Below are positions 1-5,910 of a stretch of DNA of 5,910 nucleotides, in pieces. The DNA lies in assembly GCA_003533825.1 (NCBI GenBank), contig DQCG01000484.1:1-5910 (forward strand), read 5' to 3'. Origin of the DNA: Phycisphaerales bacterium (GTDB taxonomy: Bacteria; Planctomycetota; Phycisphaerae; Sedimentisphaerales; Anaerobacaceae). A program made the position numbers and the translations under genes. The number at the start of each line of letters is the position of its first letter. The first letter of the stretch is position 1. The notes under the pieces were generated by a model. It saw only the letters and a program-made list of their open reading frames with translations. It ran no database searches and had not been told where the DNA came from.

Positions 1-10
1 TATCTGGACG

Positions 11-658
11 TTATTCGTTCGTTTTACATCGGATTATCAGGTAAAGATGCACGATTACCGCGATGGCAAAGACCAAAGCGGTATAACGGTGGATCTCTAA
101 AAGAAGTTCCTGCCAATACGTGCCGGCAATGGGAAACATGCTCAAAACAATCGACAAGGCCAGCGGCAAAGCCAAAAAGATTATCAGCCAAAAAGATATC
201 TTCTGCCCGAGGCCTATGCTTTCGGGAGCCGTTTCTTCGCCGGTACTTTTAACCAGGGTAACACGCTGAACAAAGCGCTGAAACCATGGCCAGTCACTAC
301 CAACCAAGCGGCTGTTCCTCGCCCATATCACGGCAAGAATCGCCAGGCAGATCGCGAAAACCGGCGCGAACGTGGCGTGAACCATGACCAGATAACCCGA
401 AATGTGCTCGCCCAGGACAAGTGTCGGATAAAAACCGGTAAATGCCAGTACGACAAAACAAAGCAATGCCAGCAGATAAACCAGTTTCCTTAAAACGCCC
501 GCCGGGCTCAGCTTCTGTTCAATGAAGAGCATGGTAAAAAGATGTATGAGTTTTTTCAGGGGATGCCGCCAGCATTCTTTGCAGGGAGAAATAATGCAAT
601 TCAGCAACAGAGCACCGATGGTAACTAAAAATGCGACTATCGAGATCGTCTGATACAT
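11..658 (-). CDS. Five-helix membrane cytochrome b/b561-like protein, partner of the heptaheme cytochrome c
   Basis: The 215-residue product has five hydrophobic segments at about 3-24, 58-80, 86-112, 153-176 and 189-209. Basic loops 25-57 and 113-152 predict N-out, C-in. The TM2-TM3 pattern (LAFTGF, then HISGYL with H85 and H94) and the two histidines 14 residues apart in TM5 (H190, H204) resemble the formate-dehydrogenase-gamma / cytochrome b561 superfamily, whose members bind heme b and exchange electrons with quinones. The histidine usually found near the start of the TGF-containing helix is not visible, so one or two hemes cannot be decided. The gene starts 29 nt after the cytochrome c stop, suggesting co-transcription and a joint complex. 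I chose ATG 658, next to a weak GTGAG (spacing 4 nt). A reading from 772 would add 38 non-hydrophobic residues overlapping the upstream gene. GTG 667 is another option. Membrane topology is sure; exact family is less so. Confidence 0.8.
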   Translation of the reverse strand: MYQTISIVAFLVTIGALLLNCIISPCKECWRHPLKKLIHLFTMLFIEQKLSPAGVLRKLVYLLALLCFVVLAFTGFYPTLVLGEHISGYLVMVHATFAPVFAICLAILAVIWARNSRLVGSDWPWFQRFVQRVTLVKSTGEETAPESIGLGQKISFWLIIFLALPLALSIVLSMFPIAGTYWQELLLEIHRYTALVFAIAVIVHLYLIIRCKTNE

Positions 659-687
659 ATCACTCACATGTATTAAAGCAAAAGCTA

Positions 688-2613
688 CTAATTTTCTCCG
701 GCCAGCGTCTTCACAACGCAGCCCAGGGCCTTCAGTGCATACAACAGTAAAACAAAGGCCATAACCGCACATGAACCAAGAACAATCATCTTCATCCAGG
801 TACGGAACACGAATGAGAAGGCAAACGCCCAGGCATAAAACGGCGAGATATCCTGGAACTCAACCATTTTCTTTGATTCCCGGGCTGCAACAACAGGAGT
901 ATCGACGTTAACATCCCCGAAGAAGAAAGGCGCCTTAGTCCCGTGACAATCCGTACAATAACGAATACCCAGGGATTGGGCCGCCGGCCTTACATCATGA
1001 CCGATAGGCCATAAGTAAGGCTTTGCTGCGGGGTGGTCTTTCTGTTCGCTCAGTTGGTCCGAATCGTCAAGGCTGTATAATCTGCCGCCGCCGACATAAA
1101 CGGGCTTTCCTTCGGCCGAACCGCCGGACGCCAGAGCCGTCAGGCCTTGAACGATATGGTCGGTCGTCAATTCCGGCCAGTCGCCCGAGAACGGGAACTT
1201 TTCCTTCGAGAGCACGTCCCCGATAACTTTCGTAACAGTTCCGAGTTCAATCGGCGTTACGCTATCGTCTTTAAGAACACCCCAGAATGCAGGCCAAACA
1301 AGTTTGTGAGGCGCGATTTTGCCGTCGGCCTGTTTTGCGAAAACAGGAGAGGCAATGTGCGGCAGCATCTCGCGGGCCTTGTTCACGTTTGGCGTTCCGA
1401 GGCGATGGGCCATCGAAGTCTTGGTGAAGTGCGGCTCGTCGGCAGGCCACGGGCCTGAGTGACAAGCCGTACAGGTCAGTTTTTCGAAATGTATCGGCGG
1501 GATGCCGAAGTGTTCGGGAACCGGCGCGCTCAGACGACCCGCGGTTGGCTCGGAAGCAGAATGTTCTCCGAGATGACAAGCTTCGCAGGAGAACGCCGCC
1601 GCAAGCTTGTTGCCCGACTCATCTTCTTCGCCTTCATAGCCCCGGATGATGTTGTGATCCATCCCATTACGATGACAATCAACACAGGTCAGCCCGGCCT
1701 TCAGGTGAATATCCTCATCCTCAGACCATTTTTCCGCCTTTTCTGTGCCTATGTAGAGATTCGAGTGGCAGAAGTAACACCGGTGCGAAGGAACTTCTCT
1801 TAGGATATCAAAGAACACGTTGTTATCGTGGTCAAATACGTTCTTGTGATATGTGATGGTCGGCGGTTTCCTAGTTCCGCTTTGGGCCGTTTCGACCGAA
1901 AACGGATCAAACGGATCGTACATGACATCCATATCATCCGCAGAACCGGTTACCGTCGCCAGGCCGGAAGATGCCGCCGCAGCCCAGCGGAAATTGCCGC
2001 GACTTATCTGAACGGCGTAACCGGTTGTTCCGCCCTGGTCCTGGCGCGGGTCGCCATTGTGACAAGCCAAGCAGTTGACTTCCAGCTTGCCGGATACGTA
2101 CTGACGCATGACATCGTCCGGGTCGTCGGTTTCTCCCGGCCCGCCGCCCGGCATCTGCCGGCCGAATATTTTAGTGAACTCGCGTTCACTCAGGCCAAAC
2201 TGCTCCGGCTTAAACGTGCCCGGCCAGGAACGATAAGAAAGTGGTATCTGCGTGCCGGTTCGGGCATCGACATATATCCAGGGCTGGCCCGGCCGGCCGG
2301 GATCAACATTCGGATCGACACAGTTAAAATGCCAGCCTCCTTTGATGATCCCGTAACTGTGACATTCACCACACGTCAGGCGTGTGGAAAAAGGCAAGAG
2401 AACTTCTTCGGCGGTGTCGATATTCGGATCAATCTTGATAGGTTCGGCGCCATCCTCGCTCGGCTCGGCGAGCAACTCAATACGATGAATTGGAAGTGCC
2501 CGGCTGCCGTCACTTTCATCACCGAGAAGCTTCTGCCCGGTTTCAGCAGCAGCAACAGGAAGACACAAGGCCAGCAAAAATAAAAAAGCTTCTAATATTA
2601 ACCCTTTTTTCAA
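688..2613 (-). CDS. Secreted, membrane-anchored heptaheme c-type cytochrome
   Basis: The 641-residue protein has an N-terminal signal peptide (KK, hydrophobic 8-20, AAA before E24) and seven CxxCH heme c sites with first cysteines at 81, 181, 279, 310, 343, 381 and 553. Hemes 3-6 are clustered, while about 95 residues separate hemes 2 and 3 and about 170 separate hemes 6 and 7. Many other histidines, such as H95 in GGWHF, could be distal ligands. One hydrophobic helix at about 607-630 anchors the C-terminus, leaving the heme domain outside the cytoplasmic membrane. Role: multi-electron transfer, probably to or from the membrane cytochrome b encoded just downstream. No catalytic site such as a nitrite-reductase CxxCK is visible, so the terminal partner is unknown. 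The start is a TTG, because the next codons give a good signal peptide and no ATG is available. It follows the oxidoreductase gene by 69 nt. Confidence 0.93.
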   Translation of the reverse strand: MKKGLILEAFLFLLALCLPVAAAETGQKLLGDESDGSRALPIHRIELLAEPSEDGAEPIKIDPNIDTAEEVLLPFSTRLTCGECHSYGIIKGGWHFNCVDPNVDPGRPGQPWIYVDARTGTQIPLSYRSWPGTFKPEQFGLSEREFTKIFGRQMPGGGPGETDDPDDVMRQYVSGKLEVNCLACHNGDPRQDQGGTTGYAVQISRGNFRWAAAASSGLATVTGSADDMDVMYDPFDPFSVETAQSGTRKPPTITYHKNVFDHDNNVFFDILREVPSHRCYFCHSNLYIGTEKAEKWSEDEDIHLKAGLTCVDCHRNGMDHNIIRGYEGEEDESGNKLAAAFSCEACHLGEHSASEPTAGRLSAPVPEHFGIPPIHFEKLTCTACHSGPWPADEPHFTKTSMAHRLGTPNVNKAREMLPHIASPVFAKQADGKIAPHKLVWPAFWGVLKDDSVTPIELGTVTKVIGDVLSKEKFPFSGDWPELTTDHIVQGLTALASGGSAEGKPVYVGGGRLYSLDDSDQLSEQKDHPAAKPYLWPIGHDVRPAAQSLGIRYCTDCHGTKAPFFFGDVNVDTPVVAARESKKMVEFQDISPFYAWAFAFSFVFRTWMKMIVLGSCAVMAFVLLLYALKALGCVVKTLAGEN

Positions 2614-2624
2614 TGTAAGCTCAA

Positions 2625-2630
2625 CCCTTC
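2625..2630 (-). promoter_or_regulatory. Probable ribosome binding site of the TTG-started cytochrome c gene
   Basis: GAAGGG ends 11 nt before the TTG start at 2613. It is only a partial Shine-Dalgarno match with long spacing. Together with the TTG codon, this suggests weak translation initiation relative to neighbouring genes. Confidence 0.4.
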
Positions 2631-2682
2631 TATCTCAATGCATTAATATTTATCTTACAAAGCGGCTGCCGTAACCGAACGT

Positions 2683-4056
2683 TTACGCCTCGAAGTCTTC
2701 CGGCTTGAACTCCAGTTTTCTGCCGGCCTCCACCGCTTCGTTCACTTTCAATACCGTTACCGCCGTCTCGTATCCGATTTCGGCAGGGCAATTCAGCTTG
2801 GCCTTGCCTCGAATGGTGTCAAAGAAGTTCTCAAGGTGTGGTTGATGATACGGTTTGCCTTCCATTGTAACCGGGATGTCATAGCTCGGTGGTGTCGGCG
2901 ACTCGCGCACATCCAGCACGGCGTCACCGGCGGATTTTTCCTCTTCCGGCTCAATCGGCTCCTTGATGAAGCCCATCTTGACCCACTTTTCCCAGTTCTC
3001 CGCCGGAACCCACGCTTCACGGTAAACTATGCCGCGTCCGGCGGCTTCCGAGATAACCAGCGAGCCTTCGTCGCCCATAAAGGTCTCAAAATACCCCTGG
3101 CTGCTGTTGGTCGTTATTGTCTGGTAAAATGCCCTGACGGTCCGATCACCAACCTCATACTCATAGATGACCATGACATTGTCGTACCAGTCGTGCGCTA
3201 TTTCAGTAACTGGCGGTTTCCAGTAGTCGATACCGCCGTTGGCCATAACGGATTTGGGATTGGTGCCGAGATACCAGCTATAAATGTCGATCTGGTGCGA
3301 ACCCAAATCGACGATTGGGCCGCCGCCGAGTCCTTTATACCAGCGCCAGTTTCTAAACTGCTGCATCGAGTTGAAACCGTACTTTTCAAGAGTGGCCTGG
3401 TCCATCGCAGCGTTTCTGGGCGAGCCCAAATCCTCGCACGCCGTCTTGCTGCGATTCCACTGGCCGTTGATTGTGGTTATCTTGCCCAGCAGCTTGGCGC
3501 CTGTAATCAGCTTGTCGTAGACATGTCTGTAGCGAGGATTGCTGCGGCGCTGATGGCCGATCTGCAGCAGCTTACCGGATTTCTTCGCCGCTTCCACCAT
3601 CTTCTTGGCGCCTTCGAGCGTATTGGACATCTCTTTTTCGCAATATACATTCAATCCGGCCTCAAGACAGGCCACCGTGTGCGGAGAATGCCAGAAGTCA
3701 GGCGTTGCGACGATCACCGCGTCAAGGTCCTTTTCCTTATCGAGCATTTCCTTGTAATCCACATACGTATTGTGCTCGTGGCGATAGGCCTTGAGCGTAC
3801 GCGAGACGCGTTTCTGGTTATATGTTGTCCAGATATCACAGACGGCCTTGAAACGAATGCCGGGAATATTCCGGCAGGCGTTCATCAGGACCTGGCCCTG
3901 GGCTCCGGCTCCGAGCAAAGCCACATTAATGGTATCAGCACTTGCTGCTTTTGCCTGTCCTATAATCGGCGAAAATGCCAAACCGGCTCCCATCGCCGCC
4001 GTTGAACGCAGAAAACTACGTCTGTCTATCTCTTTAACAGTTTTTCGATTATCCAT
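2683..4056 (-). CDS. Tat-exported Gfo/Idh/MocA family NAD(P)-dependent oxidoreductase
   Basis: The 457-residue product begins with a twin-arginine signal (DRRSFLR, R12-R13, then a hydrophobic stretch to about 33 and AKA near 37), implying export of the folded, cofactor-loaded enzyme. The Rossmann domain follows: VALLGAGAQG (49-54 is GxGxxG), VCD at 72-74 and VIVATPD at 114-120. The family EKP motif is EKE here (140-142). GHQRRS (167-172) and GGGPIVDLGSHQID (244-257) match the substrate-domain signature, with H254 and D250/D257 as likely active-site residues. The family oxidises or reduces sugar or cyclitol hydroxyls with tightly bound NAD(P). Beside DUF1080 genes, C3 oxidation of a glycoside is the natural guess, but the substrate is unknown. 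ATG 4056 follows GGAG (4067-4070) by 10 nt, and a strong promoter lies upstream. Length is typical for planctomycete-type secreted members. Confidence 0.95.
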   Translation of the reverse strand: MDNRKTVKEIDRRSFLRSTAAMGAGLAFSPIIGQAKAASADTINVALLGAGAQGQVLMNACRNIPGIRFKAVCDIWTTYNQKRVSRTLKAYRHEHNTYVDYKEMLDKEKDLDAVIVATPDFWHSPHTVACLEAGLNVYCEKEMSNTLEGAKKMVEAAKKSGKLLQIGHQRRSNPRYRHVYDKLITGAKLLGKITTINGQWNRSKTACEDLGSPRNAAMDQATLEKYGFNSMQQFRNWRWYKGLGGGPIVDLGSHQIDIYSWYLGTNPKSVMANGGIDYWKPPVTEIAHDWYDNVMVIYEYEVGDRTVRAFYQTITTNSSQGYFETFMGDEGSLVISEAAGRGIVYREAWVPAENWEKWVKMGFIKEPIEPEEEKSAGDAVLDVRESPTPPSYDIPVTMEGKPYHQPHLENFFDTIRGKAKLNCPAEIGYETAVTVLKVNEAVEAGRKLEFKPEDFEA

Positions 4057-4082
4057 TGTTTAACAACTCCACAAATTTAACT

Positions 4083-4102
4083 AAACTTGAACTTTCAATT
4101 TT
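4083..4102 (-). promoter_or_regulatory. Operator-like inverted repeat at the predicted transcription start of the oxidoreductase gene
   Basis: Two 9-nt arms (4083-4091 and 4094-4102) around a 2-nt centre match at 8 of 9 positions; the inner TTGAA/TTCAA halves are perfect. The element begins about 7 nt downstream of the -10 box, so it would cover about +1 to +20, a classic repressor position. A 2-nt loop is too short for a good RNA hairpin, which favours a DNA-binding site. The sequence is AT-rich, so chance occurrence is possible. No regulator gene is in the window. Confidence 0.35.
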
Positions 4103-4109
4103 GCCGGGC

Positions 4110-4138
4110 AATATAGCACGGCCATACTTTAATGTCAA
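4110..4138 (-). promoter_or_regulatory. Sigma70-type promoter driving the Gfo/Idh/MocA gene and perhaps the cytochrome genes
   Basis: On the minus strand, a perfect -35 TTGACA (4138-4133) is followed by exactly 17 nt and a -10 TATATT (4115-4110, 5 of 6 consensus bases). A TG one base before the -10 box adds an extended -10 motif. The predicted start near 4103 gives a leader of about 47 nt containing a GGAG ribosome binding site at 4067-4070. The promoter lies after the double-DUF1080 gene, so the oxidoreductase can be transcribed independently of it. Confidence 0.75.
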
Positions 4139-4214
4139 GCGCCCGTTCGACTATTTTTCCGCCAGATGCCACTCAAAACCGCAGCAGCCAAGGCGCTCGT
4201 TTACCGCTGTTTCA

Positions 4215-4267
4215 GTAGGGGCAGGCCCATGTGCCTGCCCTGGGCAACCACACAGGCTTGCCCCTAC
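4215..4267. repeat. 53-bp imperfect palindrome, REP/MITE-like dispersed repeat
   Basis: Arms 4215-4233 (beginning GTAGGGGCAGGCC) and 4249-4267 (ending GGCTTGCCCCTAC) pair over 19 positions with three mismatches. On the minus-strand transcript, two of these become G-U wobbles. The centre holds a further perfect TGCCC-T-GGGCA. Alternatively it folds as two tandem hairpins (GGGCAGGC/GCCTGCCC at the left, GGGCAA/TTGCCC at the right). GTAGGGGC...GCCCCTAC ends are typical of dispersed palindromic elements in many environmental bacterial genomes. No U-tract follows on either side, so a canonical rho-independent terminator is not supported, though the structure could still slow transcription or protect the upstream mRNA. 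The right end contains the stop codon of the double-DUF1080 gene. No clear target duplication is visible. Confidence 0.7.
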
Positions 4268-5694
4268 TTCGACAGAGGCTTAACGATGATATTGCGATAC
4301 GCCACGGGCCCGTGGTTGCCCTGGAACATCAGCGGTCCTGGCGGCTCTTCTCTGCCGATAACGCCGCCGGGTGTTTGTCTATCCATTTCAAGATCTTTTT
4401 TGTGCAGGGTCTTGCCGTTAAGCTCTACCTTGAGCAGTTTGGCTTTTTCGGTCTTTTTCCCGGATGAATCGAACTTCGGTGCCTGGAAATCAATGATGTA
4501 CTGCTGCCACTGTCCGGGTCTTTTGCTGGCATTAACACGCGGCTTGCTGGCGCCGTAAACCGCGCCCATATCGCCGCCGCCCATTTTCCGCCGGCCCCAA
4601 CTGTCCAGAACCTGTATTTCATATTCGCCCATAACGTAAATACCGGAATTGGAACCCTGCGGCACCATTAACTGCAGCTCGATCCGGCAGTCCCCGAACT
4701 TCGCTTTCGAGTAGATATCCCGGCTGGCGCCGTGCTGGGGCGTAAGGTTAATCATTTCGCCTTTGCCATCGGCGGCAACAAGCATCCTGGGGTTGTCCGG
4801 CGAGACAGCCGCCTTACCAACCACCCACTTGTCGCCCTTGCCCGAACTAGTCTTTGTGGTCCATTCGTCGAGATTCTTTCCGTTGAAGATCAGTTGAGCA
4901 TCACCATATTTCTCATCGAGATGCTTGACGCGAATATCCTTGAACTCCACGACCATAGGGTCACCCTGGTGAAGCTGCAGTGCCAAAAGCCCTTGCCGGG
5001 CGGCGCCGCGGAGATCCTTCGGATCGGACGGATTGGTAACTCGATCGTTGTCAATCAGCTCCATTGTCTGATAGCCATTGAGATAATGAATCAGGTGATT
5101 GCCCTGGGCGATGATGTGGTATTCGTTCCAGTCCTTTTCTTTGTAGAAGCCGGCTTTGATGAGCTCTTTGGCATCGGAGACGTTACTGATGACCTCTTTC
5201 TTGCCGTTTTTGTCGATGACCATAAGATCGCCAACGTTGACGAGCCAGCCACGTCCCCGTTCATGGTAGAGAAACCCGGCCATTTCGGGATTATTTATCA
5301 CCTCAGCCTGATAGCCGCCAATGACCCATTTATCGACCTCTTTGCTACGATACTGGACGCCGGAATTACCACTCAACAGACGGAACTTGATTTTCAGCTC
5401 GAAATCTTTGAGCTCGCCGTCCCGCCAGACGATGAACGTGTTACCGCGAGTAGGATTTTCGGGTGTGGTCTCGCCGTGTATGGCGCCGTCTTTCACTGAC
5501 CAGAAGCGCGGATCGCCGTCCCAGCCAGTCAGGTCTTTGCCATTGAATATCGAGGTCCAGCCCTGCGATGAATCGCCCGCGACTGCGCTCTGCAAACCTC
5601 CGACCATGGACATCCCAAACAAATTGAAAGCCAGGATCGCGACGGCCAGAAGCCTGCCGTAGCGGAATATAACTTTTTTGCTGCTGCTTTTCAT
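4264..5694 (-). CDS. Secreted protein with two DUF1080 (3-keto-disaccharide hydrolase) domains
   Basis: The 476-residue product has a signal peptide (basic start with KK, hydrophobic core about 14-30, AVA before G40). Two tandem copies of the DUF1080 / 3-keto-disaccharide hydrolase fold (PF06439) follow. Copy 1, at about 45-260, runs from WTSIFNGKDLTGW through SGNSGVQYRS to LLALQLHQGDPMVVEFKDIRVKHL-type strands. Copy 2, at about 267-475, runs from LIFNGKNLDEW through GSNSGIYVMGEYEIQVLD to GPLMFQGNHGPVAYRNIIVKPL. The family is a concanavalin-like beta-sandwich; members cleave or eliminate 3-keto-glycosides outside the cytoplasm. The copies have diverged strongly, so they may differ in role (catalysis versus binding). 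ATG 5694 was chosen because GAGG at 5704-5707 sits 9 nt upstream; the in-frame ATG at 5709 overlaps that site. It follows another DUF1080 gene by 27 nt. The TAG stop lies in the palindromic repeat. Confidence 0.93.
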   Translation of the reverse strand: MKSSSKKVIFRYGRLLAVAILAFNLFGMSMVGGLQSAVAGDSSQGWTSIFNGKDLTGWDGDPRFWSVKDGAIHGETTPENPTRGNTFIVWRDGELKDFELKIKFRLLSGNSGVQYRSKEVDKWVIGGYQAEVINNPEMAGFLYHERGRGWLVNVGDLMVIDKNGKKEVISNVSDAKELIKAGFYKEKDWNEYHIIAQGNHLIHYLNGYQTMELIDNDRVTNPSDPKDLRGAARQGLLALQLHQGDPMVVEFKDIRVKHLDEKYGDAQLIFNGKNLDEWTTKTSSGKGDKWVVGKAAVSPDNPRMLVAADGKGEMINLTPQHGASRDIYSKAKFGDCRIELQLMVPQGSNSGIYVMGEYEIQVLDSWGRRKMGGGDMGAVYGASKPRVNASKRPGQWQQYIIDFQAPKFDSSGKKTEKAKLLKVELNGKTLHKKDLEMDRQTPGGVIGREEPPGPLMFQGNHGPVAYRNIIVKPLSK

Positions 5695-5703
5695 ACGTAT
5701 GTA

Positions 5704-5707
5704 CCTC
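5704..5707 (-). promoter_or_regulatory. Ribosome binding site that fixes the start of the double-DUF1080 gene
   Basis: GAGG lies 9 nt before ATG 5694, an ideal spacing. The competing in-frame ATG at 5709 overlaps this GAGG and has no Shine-Dalgarno-like sequence of its own, so the shorter product is preferred. Confidence 0.65.
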
Positions 5708-5721
5708 ATTCTAATTAGTCT

Positions 5722-5910
5722 TTAGTCAAGTGATTTAATTCTAAGATCCCTGAACCAGATCATATTGCCGTGGTACTGCAATCCGATATGCCCTTCGCGG
5801 GCCATATCCTTATAGGCATAGCGGAACTTGTTCCTGGTTCCCGCGGCGACCGGAGGACCCGGATTCCTGCCGGCCTCGGTCCATAGGTTCATGTCCATAT
5901 CGATAATATC
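5722..5910 (-). CDS. DUF1080 (3-keto-disaccharide hydrolase) domain protein, C-terminal part only
   Basis: An open frame enters from the right edge and ends at TAA 5724-5722, giving the last 62 residues; the start is outside the window. The closing segment, GHIGLQYHGNMIWFRDLRIK, is the characteristic C-terminal strand pair of the DUF1080 fold (G-I-x-L-Q-x-H, then FRDLRIK). The preceding stretch (NLWTEAGRNPGPPVAAGTR) is a less typical loop. The family acts on 3-keto-glycosides in the periplasm or at the cell surface, but signal peptide and domain number cannot be judged here. It ends 27 nt before the start of the double-DUF1080 gene, with no terminator between, so the two are probably one operon. 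Confidence 0.88.
   Translation of the reverse strand, partial: DIIDMDMNLWTEAGRNPGPPVAAGTRNKFRYAYKDMAREGHIGLQYHGNMIWFRDLRIKSLD

Noticed and set aside
659..772. Upstream extension of the cytochrome b-like gene to ATG 772
   Set aside because: It would overlap the cytochrome c coding end by 85 nt and add 38 residues that do not resemble a signal or membrane segment. ATG 658 places the first helix at the N-terminus.
2288..2301. Perfect 14-bp palindrome CCCGGCCGGCCGGG
   Set aside because: It lies inside the cytochrome c gene and simply encodes a Pro-Gly-Arg-Pro-Gly run with GC-rich codons. No flanking features suggest a site.
1828..2583. 251-codon plus-strand open frame (and similar ones at 4732-5499 and 1459-1803)
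   Set aside because: All are antisense to well-supported cytochrome or DUF1080 coding regions and lack recognisable family features.
2663..2677. Possible terminator hairpin after the oxidoreductase gene
   Set aside because: The stem is only 5 bp including a wobble pair and is followed by CTTTG with no real U-tract. It does not support termination between this gene and the cytochrome gene.
2614..2682. Possible separate promoter for the cytochrome c gene (TAAGAT as -10)
   Set aside because: No -35 hexamer better than about half consensus lies at 16-18 nt spacing, so a promoter cannot be supported.
2836..4005. 389-codon open frame on the plus strand
   Set aside because: It lies wholly antisense to the Gfo/Idh/MocA gene, whose motifs are unmistakable. 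Its translation shows no recognisable domain and it is a shadow of codon bias.

Overview
All recognisable genes lie on the minus strand, so the window reads right to left. The style points to the Planctomycetota, most likely a Phycisphaerae/Sedimentisphaerales-like bacterium. The clues are tandem exported DUF1080 (3-keto-disaccharide hydrolase) domains, a Tat-exported Gfo/Idh/MocA oxidoreductase, and a large multiheme cytochrome c with its own membrane cytochrome b partner. This taxon is an inference from gene style; no marker gene is present.

Layout, in transcription order. (1) 5910-5722: the C-terminal end of a DUF1080 gene that enters from outside the window. (2) 5694-4264: a secreted protein with two DUF1080 domains, 27 nt downstream and so probably in the same operon. 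Its TAG stop lies inside a 53-bp imperfect palindrome (4215-4267) that resembles a dispersed REP/MITE-type repeat. (3) 4138-4110: a near-consensus sigma70 promoter (TTGACA, 17 nt, TATATT, with an extended -10 TG), followed by an operator-like inverted repeat at the predicted transcription start. (4) 4056-2683: a Tat-signal Gfo/Idh/MocA NAD(P)-dependent oxidoreductase. (5) 2613-688: a secreted heptaheme cytochrome c with a C-terminal membrane anchor and a TTG start. (6) 658-11: a five-helix membrane protein of the cytochrome b/b561 type, 29 nt downstream of the cytochrome c gene.

How the genes may work together. DUF1080 proteins and Gfo/Idh/MocA dehydrogenases are known partners in 3-keto-glycoside chemistry: the dehydrogenase oxidises a sugar at C3 and the DUF1080 protein cleaves the activated glycosidic bond. 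Here both carry export signals, so the chemistry would be extracytoplasmic. The heptaheme cytochrome c plus cytochrome b form a plausible membrane electron-transfer module exchanging electrons with the quinone pool. The strong promoter in front of the dehydrogenase, with only 69 nt before the cytochrome genes, raises the possibility that oxidoreductase and cytochromes form one transcription unit. A functional link between sugar oxidation and this respiratory module is an inference and is the most interesting idea in the window.
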